From the NCBI GenBank assembly GCA_018434325.1, contig JAHDPO010000004.1, positions 1-64,000 of the forward strand: a DNA stretch of 64,000 bases, read 5' to 3'. Shown here in pieces: positions 33,381 to 42,621 of the stretch. The notes under the pieces were generated by a model. It did not search any database, had not been told where the DNA came from, and was given only the letters and a program-made list of their open reading frames with translations. The position numbers were made by a program, and so were the translations under genes. Source of the DNA: Clostridia bacterium (GTDB taxonomy: Bacteria > Bacillota > Peptococcia > DRI-13 > UBA5745). Positions within the stretch are counted from its first letter, which is position 1, and every line of letters begins with the position of its first letter.

Positions 33381-35048
33381 TTATGCTACTTCTATTGAAG
33401 CTTGAGGCTCGTCATGTTCTGCCGCCGGCTCAATGACATTGTCCAAAAGGCCAATATCCCGATAATAGATATTGATTTCCTGCATGGCAGTGCGTGACCA
33501 TTTTTCGCCACGCTCACCAACTTCCACTCGTTCAATAAAGAGATGTAAGATTTCAGCGGTGAGCTTATTGATTTTAGTGTATTGCTTCGCCTTATCGATA
33601 AAGGCACTAACATTGCTGACCGAATCTTTTAACCGTTCCAGATTACTTTCCTTTTTGGGGATGGTAGTCTGGATTTCTTTTTGCTCGGCAAGGTAATCAT
33701 CACTGAGCTTGCGGAAGACTTCATTCGGAATTTTTCCCAGCACATTGTCCTCATACAGCCTTTTGAATAAAGCGGTCAGCTCGGTATCTCTGCGTTTCAG
33801 CGACTCCAGCTCTCGCTCGGTTTGAGCAATTTCTCTGCGAATTTCAGCACTGTTCTTCTGCGTGACATGCTTGGCGAACAGGATTTCATTCTGCCTTGCG
33901 TAGTGTGTCACCCTGCGGAGGTCATCCAGAATAATCTCGGCAAGCTGAACCTCTCGAATAAAATGCCCTGTGCAAACATCCTTACCTCTCTTCTTGTAGG
34001 TTCTGCAAGTAAAATTATTTTTGACAGCATCCATGGTATGTGCCCGATGTAAAACCATCGTACTTCCGCAGTCCTTGCAACAAATCAGCCCAGAGAAAAT
34101 ATTCTGTTCTGCCATATTAGCCCTGCGGCGTTTGTGCTTGCGGATATCCTGTACAATATCCCATGTGGTCTTATCAATAAGGGCTTCATGGGTATTTTCA
34201 ATTCGTACCTGCTCATTTTCTGGTCGCTCCATACGCTTCTTGTTTTTGAAGGACAAGGTTGTGTACTTGAGATTAATCGTATGACCGAGGTAGACTTCGT
34301 TTTCCAAGATATGAACCACAGTAGTTTGTTCCCATTTGTAGGGTTCATCAGGCTTGTACCCAGTCATCATTACACCGTGCTTCTGATAATAAAATTGAGA
34401 AGGTGTGGGTATTTGCTCCTCTCTAAGCTGACTTGCAATCTGGCTGGGGCCTTTGCCACTCATACACAGAGAGAAAATGCGCTGTACAATCGGTGCGGTT
34501 TCCTCATCGGGAATGATTTTACGCTTGGGGTCATCAGGGTCTTTTTGATACCCAAAGGGAGGTCTTGAGCCTACCCTTGCACCGCTTTCTGCCTTGATTC
34601 TTGCCGATGCTTTTCCCTTTTTGCTACAGTCTTTTGCGTACCACTCGTTGATAATGTTTTTGAACGGAGTAAACTCATTGTCACCATATAGGCTATCAAC
34701 GCCATCATTCATAGCGATAAATCGCACGCCATAGCTTGGAAACACAATTTCTGTAAGCCTGCCGACCTCTAAATATTCTCTGCCCAATCTGCTCATATCT
34801 TTGACGATTAGAGTTGCTACCTCGCCGTTTTCTACCAGTGTCATCAGCTCTTGAAATGCAGGGCGATTGAAGTTTGTGCCTGTTGCACCATCGTCACACA
34901 GAAATTTGATATTTTCAAAGCCGTTGTCCTTTGCGTACTTTTCAAGCATCAACCTCTGGTTTTGGATGCTGTTCGAGTCCCCCTGACTGCCATCATCCTG
35001 GCTAAGTCTTGCGTATAAAATGGTGTATTTTTCGTTTGCCTGTTTCAT
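33381..35048 (-). CDS. Large serine recombinase (TndX/TnpX type)
   Basis: 555 residues. N-terminal resolvase domain with catalytic Ser16 (LYARLSQDD), DGATGTNFNRPAF and the VKDMSRLGREYLEVG motif with its Arg residues. Recombinase domain (ASARIKAESGARVGSRPPFGY), zinc ribbon ICCKDCGSTM ... FTCRTYKKRGKDVC, coiled coil about 390-480 and a C-terminal DUF4368-like end (EILHLFIERVEVGER). This is the layout of TnpX/TndX enzymes that integrate and excise clostridial elements. It lies 90 bases inside the left end, transcribed towards the end. Responsible for insertion and possible excision. Confidence 0.95.
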   Translation of the reverse strand: MKQANEKYTILYARLSQDDGSQGDSNSIQNQRLMLEKYAKDNGFENIKFLCDDGATGTNFNRPAFQELMTLVENGEVATLIVKDMSRLGREYLEVGRLTEIVFPSYGVRFIAMNDGVDSLYGDNEFTPFKNIINEWYAKDCSKKGKASARIKAESGARVGSRPPFGYQKDPDDPKRKIIPDEETAPIVQRIFSLCMSGKGPSQIASQLREEQIPTPSQFYYQKHGVMMTGYKPDEPYKWEQTTVVHILENEVYLGHTINLKYTTLSFKNKKRMERPENEQVRIENTHEALIDKTTWDIVQDIRKHKRRRANMAEQNIFSGLICCKDCGSTMVLHRAHTMDAVKNNFTCRTYKKRGKDVCTGHFIREVQLAEIILDDLRRVTHYARQNEILFAKHVTQKNSAEIRREIAQTERELESLKRRDTELTALFKRLYEDNVLGKIPNEVFRKLSDDYLAEQKEIQTTIPKKESNLERLKDSVSNVSAFIDKAKQYTKINKLTAEILHLFIERVEVGERGEKWSRTAMQEINIYYRDIGLLDNVIEPAAEHDEPQASIEVA

Positions 35049-35133
35049 CTATAAGCTCCTTTCCGGCAAACCGAATACGGTATTACACATCATACCGCAA
35101 CGGTTTGCACAAGTCTATCTGAACAGTTAAAAG

Positions 35134-35376
35134 TTATTTCTTTTTGGCATCACTATCGATCAATCTGATCAGTTGCTCCGTGGGAGTTGCCTTGGGAGCT
35201 GAAGGAAAGAGGGATTTGACATAAAAGCTTTTGCCATCTACCCTCATTACTCGTTCCGTGTGAAATCCGTTCTCATCTTCGTAGACAGCTCTATCTCGAA
35301 AGGCTGTGATGATCTTATCATCACGGTGCAAAACCCTCGGCTCGGTTTCCATATAAAATCCTGAATTTTTATCCAT
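35134..35376 (-). CDS. TnpW-like transposon-encoded small protein
   Basis: 80 residues. The end, VMRVDGKSFYVKSLF...EQLIRLIDSDAKKK, has the pattern of TnpW family proteins (a GKTTYxVxVHF strand followed by a KIxRLI helix) found next to TnpX-type recombinases. GGAGGGAAATA precedes the ATG. Function unknown; it might modulate recombination. It lies 85 bases upstream of the recombinase in the same orientation. Confidence 0.55.
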   Translation of the reverse strand: MDKNSGFYMETEPRVLHRDDKIITAFRDRAVYEDENGFHTERVMRVDGKSFYVKSLFPSAPKATPTEQLIRLIDSDAKKK

Positions 35377-35392
35377 GCTATTTCCTCCCTCG

Positions 35393-35533
35393 TTACAATG
35401 AATGTGTAAATTCCTGCTCCTGCTCGCCCTGAAGCTTATGCCCCTGCGCCAGTTTTTTTAGTGCCTCTCGCTGGCGCTGCTTGCTCTCTGTCCAAGTTTG
35501 TGGGGTAATGGGTGGCTGAAAGTATATGCTTTA
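35393..35533 (-). pseudogene. Gene relic (C-terminal fragment)
   Basis: An open frame without start codon ends at 35393 and reads ...PQTWTESKQRQREALKKL then AQGHKLQGEQEQEFTHSL. Its charged, helix-forming character is that of the C terminus of a mobilisation or replication protein, but it is too short to assign. Two stop codons lie directly upstream. Confidence 0.35.
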
Positions 35534-35922
35534 TTACGTACAGCACCTGTTAACGCACCCTGGAAATGGCATAATATCGCGCTTTGTAAGGTGTTACAGC
35601 ACCTATGACAGCACAAACTGCGATTTACAGCACCTAAGCTGGCGGCATCGTCTTGTTTTAAAATTACCCGCAAATCCGCTAACGGTGGGGCTTTGCGGTC
35701 GGCACTGCCGTCCGCTGTGACCGCAAGGAGCCCTTTTTAGGGCACCTTGCTTTCTCCTGCTCTTCTTTCGACCGGTGGGTTCACTGCCGAATGTGCCAGT
35801 TATGCTGAGTTCGCAAAACTCCCTCACAAATCGCCTGTGTGGGCTTCTTAGGTCTGCAAGGGTACATCCGCTCGCTCATGCTTGCAAAGCCGCAACACGG
35901 GGCGAACAGGGGGACACGGTGG
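35534..35922. repeat. Gene-free stretch with three TACAGCACCT repeats
   Basis: No gene is recognised here. The 10-mer TACAGCACCT occurs at 35540-35549, 35595-35604 and 35626-35635; the middle copy is part of an AGGTG/CACCT inverted repeat. The GC-rich right half (35680-35920) shows no clear structure. It may be the remains of deleted mobilisation genes or an origin region. Confidence 0.4.
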
Positions 35923-36978
35923 CTAATTAGTGCCGTCAGGGTCAACAGGGTCGATATTTTGCACACTGGAGCCGCTCTCCCTTTTATCGTCACTAACGGC
36001 ACTATCGGCACGGATGCTGATTAAAGAAATCAATCGGCTGCCGTTGCTTCGATGACAACGAACCTCAATTCCTTTTTGAAAAAGCTGCTCTTGGTTTTGT
36101 AGCAGCAAGCGTGAGAGGGTTCGGTGGCTGATTTTATTTTCTTTTCTGTCGATAAGCTCTGCCAACTCGGTAGGTGAACCTTGGTAATCTTGTTTGTCTG
36201 TCATAAAATCAGAAACAAGTAAAACAATATCAGGCAACAGTAAATCAGGATTTTCTTTACTGTCGGAAATCAGCTCCCACACATTATTTTCATTGCGCTT
36301 CAGCTCCATCTCCCGATATTCAATATCTCTGCCGATACAGGTGAGAGTTGCCTTACCGCTGCCACGCTTTTCTTCAATCAAAGTAAAACTGCTATCCACT
36401 GCACCGGATAAACCAGTGGTGCCAGAGATGCGATTGAACGGATCGGTATCTTTTTGTTTTCTGAGATGATGAATAAGCAAGATTGCAAGCCCGTTTTTGT
36501 CAGCAAGCTTTTTGAGTACGGAGAGGTCAGCATAATCATTGGCATAGGAATTGTCAGCGGTGGGTTTACGAATCATTTGCAGGGTGTCGATGATAATTAA
36601 CACTGTATCGGGATGGTCTGCGATAAACTGATCAATGCGTTCCTCCAGCCCTTCGCCCAGCCGACAGCTCTCTTCACAAAAATGCACATTGGGTGGTGCA
36701 TCGTCTGTGATGTCGAACAGTCGGTTTTGGATACGCAGGCGGCTATCCTCAAAGCAGAGATATAGAGTTGTGCCTTGTTTGACAGCATTATCCCAAACCG
36801 ATTCGCCCTTGGCAACCGTTACCGATAGCCAGAGTGCAAGCCAGCTCTTGCCTGACTTTGGCGCACCGGCAAGCAGATGAAGTCCATTTGACAATAGTCC
36901 CTCCACCACAAACTGCATTGGTTGCAGAGGTTGGTTCATAAGGGTTTCACCGTCGATGGTATGAAATCGTGTTTGCAT
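35923..36978 (-). CDS. RepA-like AAA ATPase (RecA-fold helicase)
   Basis: 351 residues. Walker A GAPKSGKSWLAL near residue 38, Walker B VLIIIDTLQMIRKP, ILLIHHLRKQKD (His/Arg sensor region) and SGTTGLSGAVDSSFTL, the signature of RepA/AAA_25 hexameric helicases of plasmids and integrative elements. The C-terminal 100 residues look like a winged helix (SPTELAELIDRKENKISHRTLSRLL). GGAGGAAACC precedes the ATG. Probably unwinds the circular form of the element so it can be maintained. The repeats upstream may be its binding sites. Confidence 0.88.
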   Translation of the reverse strand: MQTRFHTIDGETLMNQPLQPMQFVVEGLLSNGLHLLAGAPKSGKSWLALWLSVTVAKGESVWDNAVKQGTTLYLCFEDSRLRIQNRLFDITDDAPPNVHFCEESCRLGEGLEERIDQFIADHPDTVLIIIDTLQMIRKPTADNSYANDYADLSVLKKLADKNGLAILLIHHLRKQKDTDPFNRISGTTGLSGAVDSSFTLIEEKRGSGKATLTCIGRDIEYREMELKRNENNVWELISDSKENPDLLLPDIVLLVSDFMTDKQDYQGSPTELAELIDRKENKISHRTLSRLLLQNQEQLFQKGIEVRCHRSNGSRLISLISIRADSAVSDDKRESGSSVQNIDPVDPDGTN

Positions 36979-37083
36979 TTTGGTTTCCTCCTTGATTTTG
37001 GTATTGATGAAAGCTCAAAAAGCATCCCTCACTGTGTAGGCATTGAGAAAACCTTTTTGTCAACCTCATCTTGAAAAAAATAG

Positions 37084-37228
37084 CCCTCTGCTATTAAGCC
37101 GATTTCAGAGGGGGGGTGAGCGGAAAGTTTTTATCCCCTACTACTAATCCGGTTTCAGAGGGTGATTGGACGAAATTATTTTTTGGAATCCATAAAACAC
37201 TCTTATTACTAATCCGGTTTCATAAGGG
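37084..37228. repeat. Three iteron-like repeats upstream of RepA-like gene
   Basis: Degenerate repeat of about 23 bases, centred on TAATCCGGTTTCAGAGGG, at 37090-37112, 37140-37162 and 37205-37228 (spacing 50 and 65). The first copy also pairs with CCCTCTG at 37084-37090. Located 110-250 bases upstream of the RepA-like start, the usual site for replication-initiator binding or autoregulation. The rest of 36979-37331 shows no gene. Confidence 0.55.
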
Positions 37229-37331
37229 AGGCTACAAAACAAAATGAAAAAATGCCGCTCACTTTTCAGATGGGCGGCATTCGGTTCAATTTAGAGTATA
37301 AAAGATGGAATTCCACAGTTCAGTTGTGTAT

Positions 37332-37655
37332 TCAATCCTCCACTTTCTCATGCTCGTGCGGAACACAGAAACGGCCGCCTGCATCGAGATTTTTCTCAAG
37401 CAAACGACCGCTGTCATAGATATTCAGTTGTGTAAGTAACCGCCAAGCAAGCCAGAAACCACATTTGAAGCTTTCTCTGGCACGAGCTCCGGCAATCAAA
37501 TCCTTGTTGTCTATGATACGGAGCACCAGCTTGCGATCAGGTTTCTCTAAGCTACGGATAAGCTGCTGGTGAGCTTCTTCAATTATCTGCGTAGCATATG
37601 GGTCTGGGGTGAAATTGCTATACTGAGTAAATAGTCCTTCTAAAATAGTTTTCAT
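37332..37655 (-). CDS. DUF6809-like small protein
   Basis: 107 residues. Opens MKTILEGLFTQYSNF, ends with FKCGFWLAWRLLTQLN before a short tail; this order resembles DUF6809 proteins, all-helical proteins abundant on clostridial mobile elements. AGGAGGCGATACTC precedes the ATG. No function known. It is the first minus-strand gene right of the repeat cluster, apparently expressed with or just before the RepA-like gene. Confidence 0.5.
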   Translation of the reverse strand: MKTILEGLFTQYSNFTPDPYATQIIEEAHQQLIRSLEKPDRKLVLRIIDNKDLIAGARARESFKCGFWLAWRLLTQLNIYDSGRLLEKNLDAGGRFCVPHEHEKVED

Positions 37656-37919
37656 TGAGTATCGCCTCCTTTAGCAACACAAGATACCACAGGAAAATGA
37701 GAATAGCTATCATCATTTTACATAAACCCGAATTCACTCCTGTGTAAATGGGAAGCGGGAACACAATATTTTTAAAGTCTAGAGATTTGACATAGGATCC
37801 TTAACTCTACGGAATTTCTTTTCACTTTTGGTTACACAGCTAAGATAATACTGATAAAACTATTGTTATTATCAACCAAATGGTTCATGATATATCTTAG
37901 TGTACATTGGAGGTGCTGT

Positions 37920-38144
37920 ATGACTACGGCAGATATGATTAAGCAACTATGTGAACAAATAAATATAAGCATTGCGGAACTCGCTAGACGTATTGGCCAG
38001 ACTCCACAAAATTTCAATAAAAAATTAAAACGTGAAACTGTAACCTTGGATGAGTTGAAAGCTATAGCGGATGTACTTGGAGTGTTTTTCAAACAGTCAT
38101 TTACTTTGTCGGATGGCAATGAAATAAAAATAAGTAATGAGTAA
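37920..38144 (+). CDS. XRE-family helix-turn-helix regulator
   Basis: 74 residues, nearly all of it a Cro/CI-type domain: MIKQLCEQINISIAELARRIGQ, TPQNFNKKLKRETVTLDELKA and IADVLGVFFKQSF. The ATG is preceded by TTGGAGGTG. It diverges from the DUF6809-like gene and so may switch between the two halves of the element. A single-domain regulator with no ligand-binding part. Confidence 0.85.
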   Translation: MTTADMIKQLCEQINISIAELARRIGQTPQNFNKKLKRETVTLDELKAIADVLGVFFKQSFTLSDGNEIKISNE

Positions 38145-38234
38145 TGAAGGTATGCTTGCTGTAGAAGAACTGAAAAAAGAGAACCTATGCTTGTGCAAAG
38201 TATTACATAGAATTTAGGAAAGGGGCGAAAAGAT

Positions 38235-39677
38235 ATGATTGAAACACCGCAAAAAAGAATCACCAATGAACGTAGATTAACCGTCATTGTTTTTTCGCTG
38301 TTCTTCTCCTGGCTTCTGGCATTCCCTTTTGAAGGCAGGCTTTTATACGCCCTTGCAGACTACTACAACATCTCTGCCCGATCCTTTGTTTTTGGAACAA
38401 TGGCCTCTCATTTTACCGGGTTATTTGTCTGCGGCTTTTTTGTTAGGAACATACAAACCGCCAAAAAGCTCATGATTTTTTCCATTGCGTTTTGCATCGC
38501 GGTCTCCGGCGTGTTTCTTTGCCCGCCTTCCTTTTTATGGACGGTGGCGCTACTCTCGGCGGCATTTCTGGTCGGTGGCTGCTTGGCAGCATGGGGCTTT
38601 TATTTCAAAGGCTGCACTCACAAGGATGAGCGCATCAAGACCATGGCAGACGGACTCATCTTCTCGAACCTCCTGATGATCCTGCTGAATATAGTATCTA
38701 TTCACATTTCCCCGCACATCGGGCTTGGTTTCTCCATGCTGATTCTGGCTGCAGCGTTCCTGTTTGCGCTCAGGTTGCCCAAAGAGGAAGTGACGGAAAC
38801 TCCGCCTTCCAATCAGGGGGAGATTTATGTAAGTAAAGCCGGCCCCCTCACTTTTCTGTGTTTGTTCATTGTGGTCATAAGCATCAATTCCGGTCTTATG
38901 TATCAGGTGCAGGGTCCTGCCTTTGCCCATCTGGAATGGCTGACAAGCTGGTATTGGGCTGTGCCATATATCGCAGCTCTGTTTATTATGCGAAATCTGC
39001 CCCGAAAAACAAACCGGGCATATATTCTCTACGTGGCTATTGCTATGATTGGCTTGTCTTTTATTGCTTTTCTCGCCCTTGATCGCTTATGGGCTAGCTA
39101 TCTCGTAGTCAATACCCTTATGCTGGGAGCCTGCGGTGTGTATGATTTGTTCTGGTGGAGCATCTTGGGGGAAATGCTGGAGCTGGACAAAAACCCTGCC
39201 AAAATTATGGGGATTGGCCTTTCCGCAAATGTTTTAGGTGTGCTGCTGGGAGGGCTGATCGGAAACGCAATTACCTCCACCGATGGGCAAAGCCAAAACC
39301 CTACCCTGTTGGCACTGGGGGTGGTATGCGTAACCCTTGTCATGCTGCCTCCCTTACATCAGCGGCTAAGCTCTCTTCTCAAAAGTCATATTTTTTTAAC
39401 CTCGATTATAGCAATGCCCAGCCGCAAACAAACTAACCTGCTTTACGAGCTCACTTTGTCGGAGAAATTTACCGAGCGTGAAAGAGAAATCGCCACTTTA
39501 CTTATCTCGGGAAAAACCTACCGAGTGATTGCCGCAGAGCTTTATGTGAGCGAAAATACAATTAAAACCCATATAAAGAACATTTACGCCAAGGCGGGCG
39601 TTCAAAGCCGCACAGAACTGATGAATCTCCTGCTGAATATTCAGACGCCTTCTAAACAGAACACAAAACCCCTATAA
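38235..39677 (+). CDS. Membrane-bound LuxR-type regulator (12-TM plus HTH)
   Basis: 480 residues. Residues 15-385 form about twelve membrane helices in a major-facilitator-like arrangement. After a short linker the C terminus (about 415-472) is a LuxR/GerE helix-turn-helix: LSEKFTEREREIATLLISGKTYRVIAAELYVSENTIKTHIKNIYAKAGV. The first half of this combination is common in Coriobacteria and some Clostridia. It presumably senses a small molecule or membrane state and binds DNA at the membrane. AGGAAAGGGGCG precedes the ATG. A strong terminator follows. Confidence 0.88.
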   Translation: MIETPQKRITNERRLTVIVFSLFFSWLLAFPFEGRLLYALADYYNISARSFVFGTMASHFTGLFVCGFFVRNIQTAKKLMIFSIAFCIAVSGVFLCPPSFLWTVALLSAAFLVGGCLAAWGFYFKGCTHKDERIKTMADGLIFSNLLMILLNIVSIHISPHIGLGFSMLILAAAFLFALRLPKEEVTETPPSNQGEIYVSKAGPLTFLCLFIVVISINSGLMYQVQGPAFAHLEWLTSWYWAVPYIAALFIMRNLPRKTNRAYILYVAIAMIGLSFIAFLALDRLWASYLVVNTLMLGACGVYDLFWWSILGEMLELDKNPAKIMGIGLSANVLGVLLGGLIGNAITSTDGQSQNPTLLALGVVCVTLVMLPPLHQRLSSLLKSHIFLTSIIAMPSRKQTNLLYELTLSEKFTEREREIATLLISGKTYRVIAAELYVSENTIKTHIKNIYAKAGVQSRTELMNLLLNIQTPSKQNTKPL

Positions 39678-39691
39678 GTAGCGGCTTTCAG

Positions 39692-39723
39692 AGCCCCTCA
39701 CCCGAAAAGGTGAGGGGCTTTTT
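39692..39723 (+). terminator. Terminator after LuxR-type gene
   Basis: Stem AGCCCCTCACC/GGTGAGGGGCT, loop CGAAAA, then TTTTT. One of the strongest in the window; it separates the regulator from the cargo operon. Confidence 0.9.
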
Positions 39724-39813
39724 GCACATAATCACCCTGTTTGGTGATTTAAAGAACTGCCTATTTTATATAAAATATAAATAGGGAAAGAGGTTTTTAA
39801 GGGGGGTATTATT

Positions 39814-40332
39814 TTGAACAAGCTTTTGCGCCGCACTCGCTATTATTTAGCTACCCTCATTATTTGTGCGGCTACCTTTACAGCGGTAATAATTTTGCGA
39901 CCTCCAAACTGGGAGCCATATACAACTATAGTCTTAGCAATCGGGATTGCTGTTCTCCTGCTTTATGTAAAAGCAAACCAGAGGTTAAAAGCCGCCCGGT
40001 TAATTGTTGAAAATCAAATTCTTCATATCCAACCCGCTGTGATTCAGGATTATATTGGGGAAAAGAGATTTCCCCATCCCCATGATTCTGTGGAAGTGTT
40101 TGTTTCCTGCTTCGGAATCTTGCTGGATTCTAAAATTATTAAATTCAATCAAGAGGGCGTTCGGCTGAAAACCGTAGAGTTCGGTCGGGATTTTATACGG
40201 CTGACCTATGGCACAAAGCAAAAGGTACGCAGCACCAAGCTTCTTCACGGAAAAATCAGTGATGGTGAGCTTGCGGAAATTTCTCGCAGATTCCTTTATG
40301 AAACCGGGATTACACCCACAATTCTAAATTAG
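39814..40332 (+). CDS. Two-TM membrane protein, first gene of cargo operon
   Basis: 172 residues, no family recognised. Two membrane helices (about 11-30 and 38-54) are followed by a soluble part of about 115 residues rich in beta strands (ARLIVENQILHIQP, VEVFVSCFGILLDSKII, GVRLKTVEFGRDFIRLTY), which recalls bacterial PH-like domains. TTG start behind AAGGGGGG. Starts a run of eleven plus-strand genes without terminators stronger than the hairpin at 42496. Confidence 0.6.
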   Translation: MNKLLRRTRYYLATLIICAATFTAVIILRPPNWEPYTTIVLAIGIAVLLLYVKANQRLKAARLIVENQILHIQPAVIQDYIGEKRFPHPHDSVEVFVSCFGILLDSKIIKFNQEGVRLKTVEFGRDFIRLTYGTKQKVRSTKLLHGKISDGELAEISRRFLYETGITPTILN

Positions 40333-40346
40333 GAGGGATAATCTAT

Positions 40347-41039
40347 ATGCACTGCAAACATTGTGGAACCGCTTTATGGGATAACACCCGCTTCTGTACC
40401 GGCTGCGGGGCGCAAACAAGCTCCGCACCGGACAGCCGCCCTGCTGCTACGAGCGACGGGAGAATTGGCTACTCTAGCCGAATCAACGACCCAGCCTTTG
40501 CCGGGTATCTCAAAAACACCAACCGCTGGTCTGCTATTTTTTCCGTTATTCTGGCAGTCGCCGCCGTCATAGGGTTCTTCATTTACGGAGAAACCGGAGC
40601 CGAAATGGAAAACCCACAGGCGCTGTTCATCGGTCTGGGCATCGGCGGGATGTTTCTGGTGATTGCACTCTATACCATCATTGCCAGAAAAAGAAGCAAA
40701 ACCTGGGACGGCGTGGTGGTGGATAAAACCATCAAGAAGAAAGACCGCCGCCAGAGCACCGGTAGCGGCGAAAACGATTATTACATCCATTATTACACCG
40801 AATATGCGGTCATCGTCCGCGACGAGCGTGGCAAAACGCACCGCCTAACCGCCGAGGACGACGACACACAGTACAACTATTTTCAGGTGGGCGACCATGT
40901 GCGGCATCATGCGGGACTAAATTCTTATGAGAAATATGATAAGACAAAAGACAGCATCATCTTCTGCAGCGCCTGTGCTACTTTGTGCGACATAAGCGAT
41001 GATTACTGCTTTCGGTGCAAGTGTCCTCTGCTGAAATGA
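40347..41039 (+). CDS. Membrane protein with two zinc ribbons
   Basis: 230 residues. N-terminal zinc ribbon MHCKHCGTALWDNTRFCTGC (CxxC-x11-CxxC), two membrane helices (about 60-79 and 92-110), a beta-rich middle part (GVVVDKTIKKKDRR, EYAVIVRDERGKTHRL, QVGDHVRHHAG) similar to soluble modules of DUF3592-like proteins, and a second zinc ribbon FCSACATLC...YCFRC at the C terminus. AGGAGGGATAATCT precedes the ATG. Function unknown; the ribbons may hold protein partners at the membrane. Confidence 0.65.
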   Translation: MHCKHCGTALWDNTRFCTGCGAQTSSAPDSRPAATSDGRIGYSSRINDPAFAGYLKNTNRWSAIFSVILAVAAVIGFFIYGETGAEMENPQALFIGLGIGGMFLVIALYTIIARKRSKTWDGVVVDKTIKKKDRRQSTGSGENDYYIHYYTEYAVIVRDERGKTHRLTAEDDDTQYNYFQVGDHVRHHAGLNSYEKYDKTKDSIIFCSACATLCDISDDYCFRCKCPLLK

Positions 41040-41098
41040 ACAAAACGATCTTAGGCGAAAAGATTCAGGTCAAATTACACTAAAAAGGAGAGGCTGAA

Positions 41099-41509
41099 AT
41101 GAAAAGAAATGTGTTTATGCTGATAACGATGCTTATTTTAACAGTGGGATTGATGGTAGGGTGCAGTGAGTCGGATGGTGGCAAAAATCAATCCAATGAG
41201 TTCTTAGGGAAATTCTCCGGAACGGCGGGGACTCTGGAATTTCTTCCTGATAAACAAGTAAGGGTTGATCTTGAGGGAGATGCAGTCTGGATGATCAGTA
41301 ATGAAGATAATAATCATAAAACTTATACCTATAAATTTATTACTAAGAGAAACGAAGTCGTGGATTACGATGAAGCTGCGGCAATTAATTATTACAAACC
41401 TGACCAGGAGAGATTTTTCATGCAAAATTTCATTAAAGTAGAAAAAGAAAAAGTAATCCTTTATCCGGAGAGACACGATCCAGCGGTGTTTGACAAAGAT
41501 GTACAGTGA
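41099..41509 (+). CDS. Small lipoprotein of cargo operon
   Basis: 136 residues with a lipoprotein signal ending MVGCSE. The mature part (GKFSGTAGTLEFLPDKQVRVDL, WMISNEDNNHKTYTYKF) suggests a beta-sandwich of about 110 residues. No recognised family. AAAGGAGAGGCTGAA precedes the ATG. Base composition is visibly A+T-richer than the chromosomal genes around the element. Confidence 0.7.
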   Translation: MKRNVFMLITMLILTVGLMVGCSESDGGKNQSNEFLGKFSGTAGTLEFLPDKQVRVDLEGDAVWMISNEDNNHKTYTYKFITKRNEVVDYDEAAAINYYKPDQERFFMQNFIKVEKEKVILYPERHDPAVFDKDVQ

Positions 41510-41544
41510 ATTTTATTGATTTATCGTAGAAGGGATTGGTATGT

Positions 41545-41988
41545 ATGAAGAAAATTTTAGTGCTGTTACTGGGTTTAATGATATGCGTTAGCCTGACGGG
41601 CTGTGGTTCCGGGGAGGGTGGTGCAAACGGGCAAAGCAGCTATGAGGGATATTGGTTCATCCTGGCGGAGCTTGACGAAAACGACAAGGAGATTGAATTT
41701 TACGGAAATACCCGTTTTCACATCTCTCTGTCCGCGGACGGGAAAGTAGAGATCTATATGGAACGATACAACTATGATAAGAAGATATGGTATGAAAGAG
41801 AAGATATGCTGCCGGGCTTTACTTATACCTATGACAAGGAGGCCGACCTGCTGACTGTGAAAAAGTCTGGAGAACCCACCGTCACATTCCGAAAGGTCTC
41901 TTACAATGGGAAAGACGAGGTAGAAATGTTCCCCGATAATTCCAAGGAAAAAACCATTCTAACCAGAGAAAACCCAAAGCCGAAATAA
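41545..41988 (+). CDS. Small lipoprotein of cargo operon
   Basis: 147 residues; lipobox LTGCGS. Mature part with SYEGYWFILAELDENDKEI, HISLSADGKVEIYMERY and VTFRKVSYNGKDEVEMF, a lipocalin/beta-strand pattern like many small clostridial lipoproteins. ATG 41545 preferred (AAGGG ten bases upstream). No function known. Confidence 0.7.
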   Translation: MKKILVLLLGLMICVSLTGCGSGEGGANGQSSYEGYWFILAELDENDKEIEFYGNTRFHISLSADGKVEIYMERYNYDKKIWYEREDMLPGFTYTYDKEADLLTVKKSGEPTVTFRKVSYNGKDEVEMFPDNSKEKTILTRENPKPK

Positions 41989-42009
41989 AGCATTAAAGGA
42001 GAGATGATC

Positions 42010-42459
42010 ATGAAATCAAAAATTTTGTTGGCGCTGGTACTTGTGATTTGCGTTATGCTGGGAGGCTGCAATGAAAAAGGCGAAACACAGAGTGAGCAGA
42101 TAAAAAAGGAGCAAACTTTTTACGTAGGGATCAGCGTTGCTATCGATTCCTCGAAGCCAGTGAAAGCCTATGCCGACTGCATGCGAGAAGAGGATCGAAA
42201 GAAAATGGACGATAGGGAGACCACCACCAGTGATGACTTAGATTTCTTGGCGGCCCCAGCTTACACCAGGAATGGGGAGAAATTAGAGATGGACGGCTCT
42301 GTTACAGTATATATAACAGATGAAAACAAGACATCCATCACCATCCCCGTGAAGGGTTCCTATATCGTGGATGATGATACAACGCCTGCTGCTTTGGAAA
42401 CCTATTACTTCAGGTATATCCAGGGAGAATTGATTCAATCGTTTCCGCCCAAATATTGA
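42010..42459 (+). CDS. Small lipoprotein of cargo operon
   Basis: 149 residues; lipobox MLGGCN. Mature part contains QTFYVGISVAIDSSKPVK, AYTRNGEKLEMDGSVTVYI and TPAALETYYFRYIQGE. No recognised family. ATG 42010 lies eight bases from AAAGGAG; ATG 42004 would be too near. Third lipoprotein in a row, all short, each preceded by its own strong ribosome binding site. Confidence 0.65.
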   Translation: MKSKILLALVLVICVMLGGCNEKGETQSEQIKKEQTFYVGISVAIDSSKPVKAYADCMREEDRKKMDDRETTTSDDLDFLAAPAYTRNGEKLEMDGSVTVYITDENKTSITIPVKGSYIVDDDTTPAALETYYFRYIQGELIQSFPPKY

Positions 42460-42495
42460 ACTGCTCAACCCAACGCCGATCTGCGCCGGCTAAAA

Positions 42496-42533
42496 TTATG
42501 CCTAAGAAGGAGGCGATGCCCCCTTCGGCATAA
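42496..42533 (+). terminator. Hairpin inside cargo operon
   Basis: TTATGCC/GGCATAA with an inner AAG.AGG/CC.CTT continuation. No T run follows, so it may be a processing or mRNA-stability element, not a full terminator. Confidence 0.45.
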
Positions 42534-42621
42534 CACCTTTGGAAATCAGGTAATTTAAGGCCTTGCCGTGTTTTTGCTGTGCCTATCCTGACGGATGTTA
42601 CCTATACGAGGAGGAAAACCC

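Noticed and set aside
37090-37228. CRISPR array
   Set aside because: Only three degenerate repeats at unequal spacing (50 and 65 bases) and no cas genes; better explained as initiator-binding repeats.
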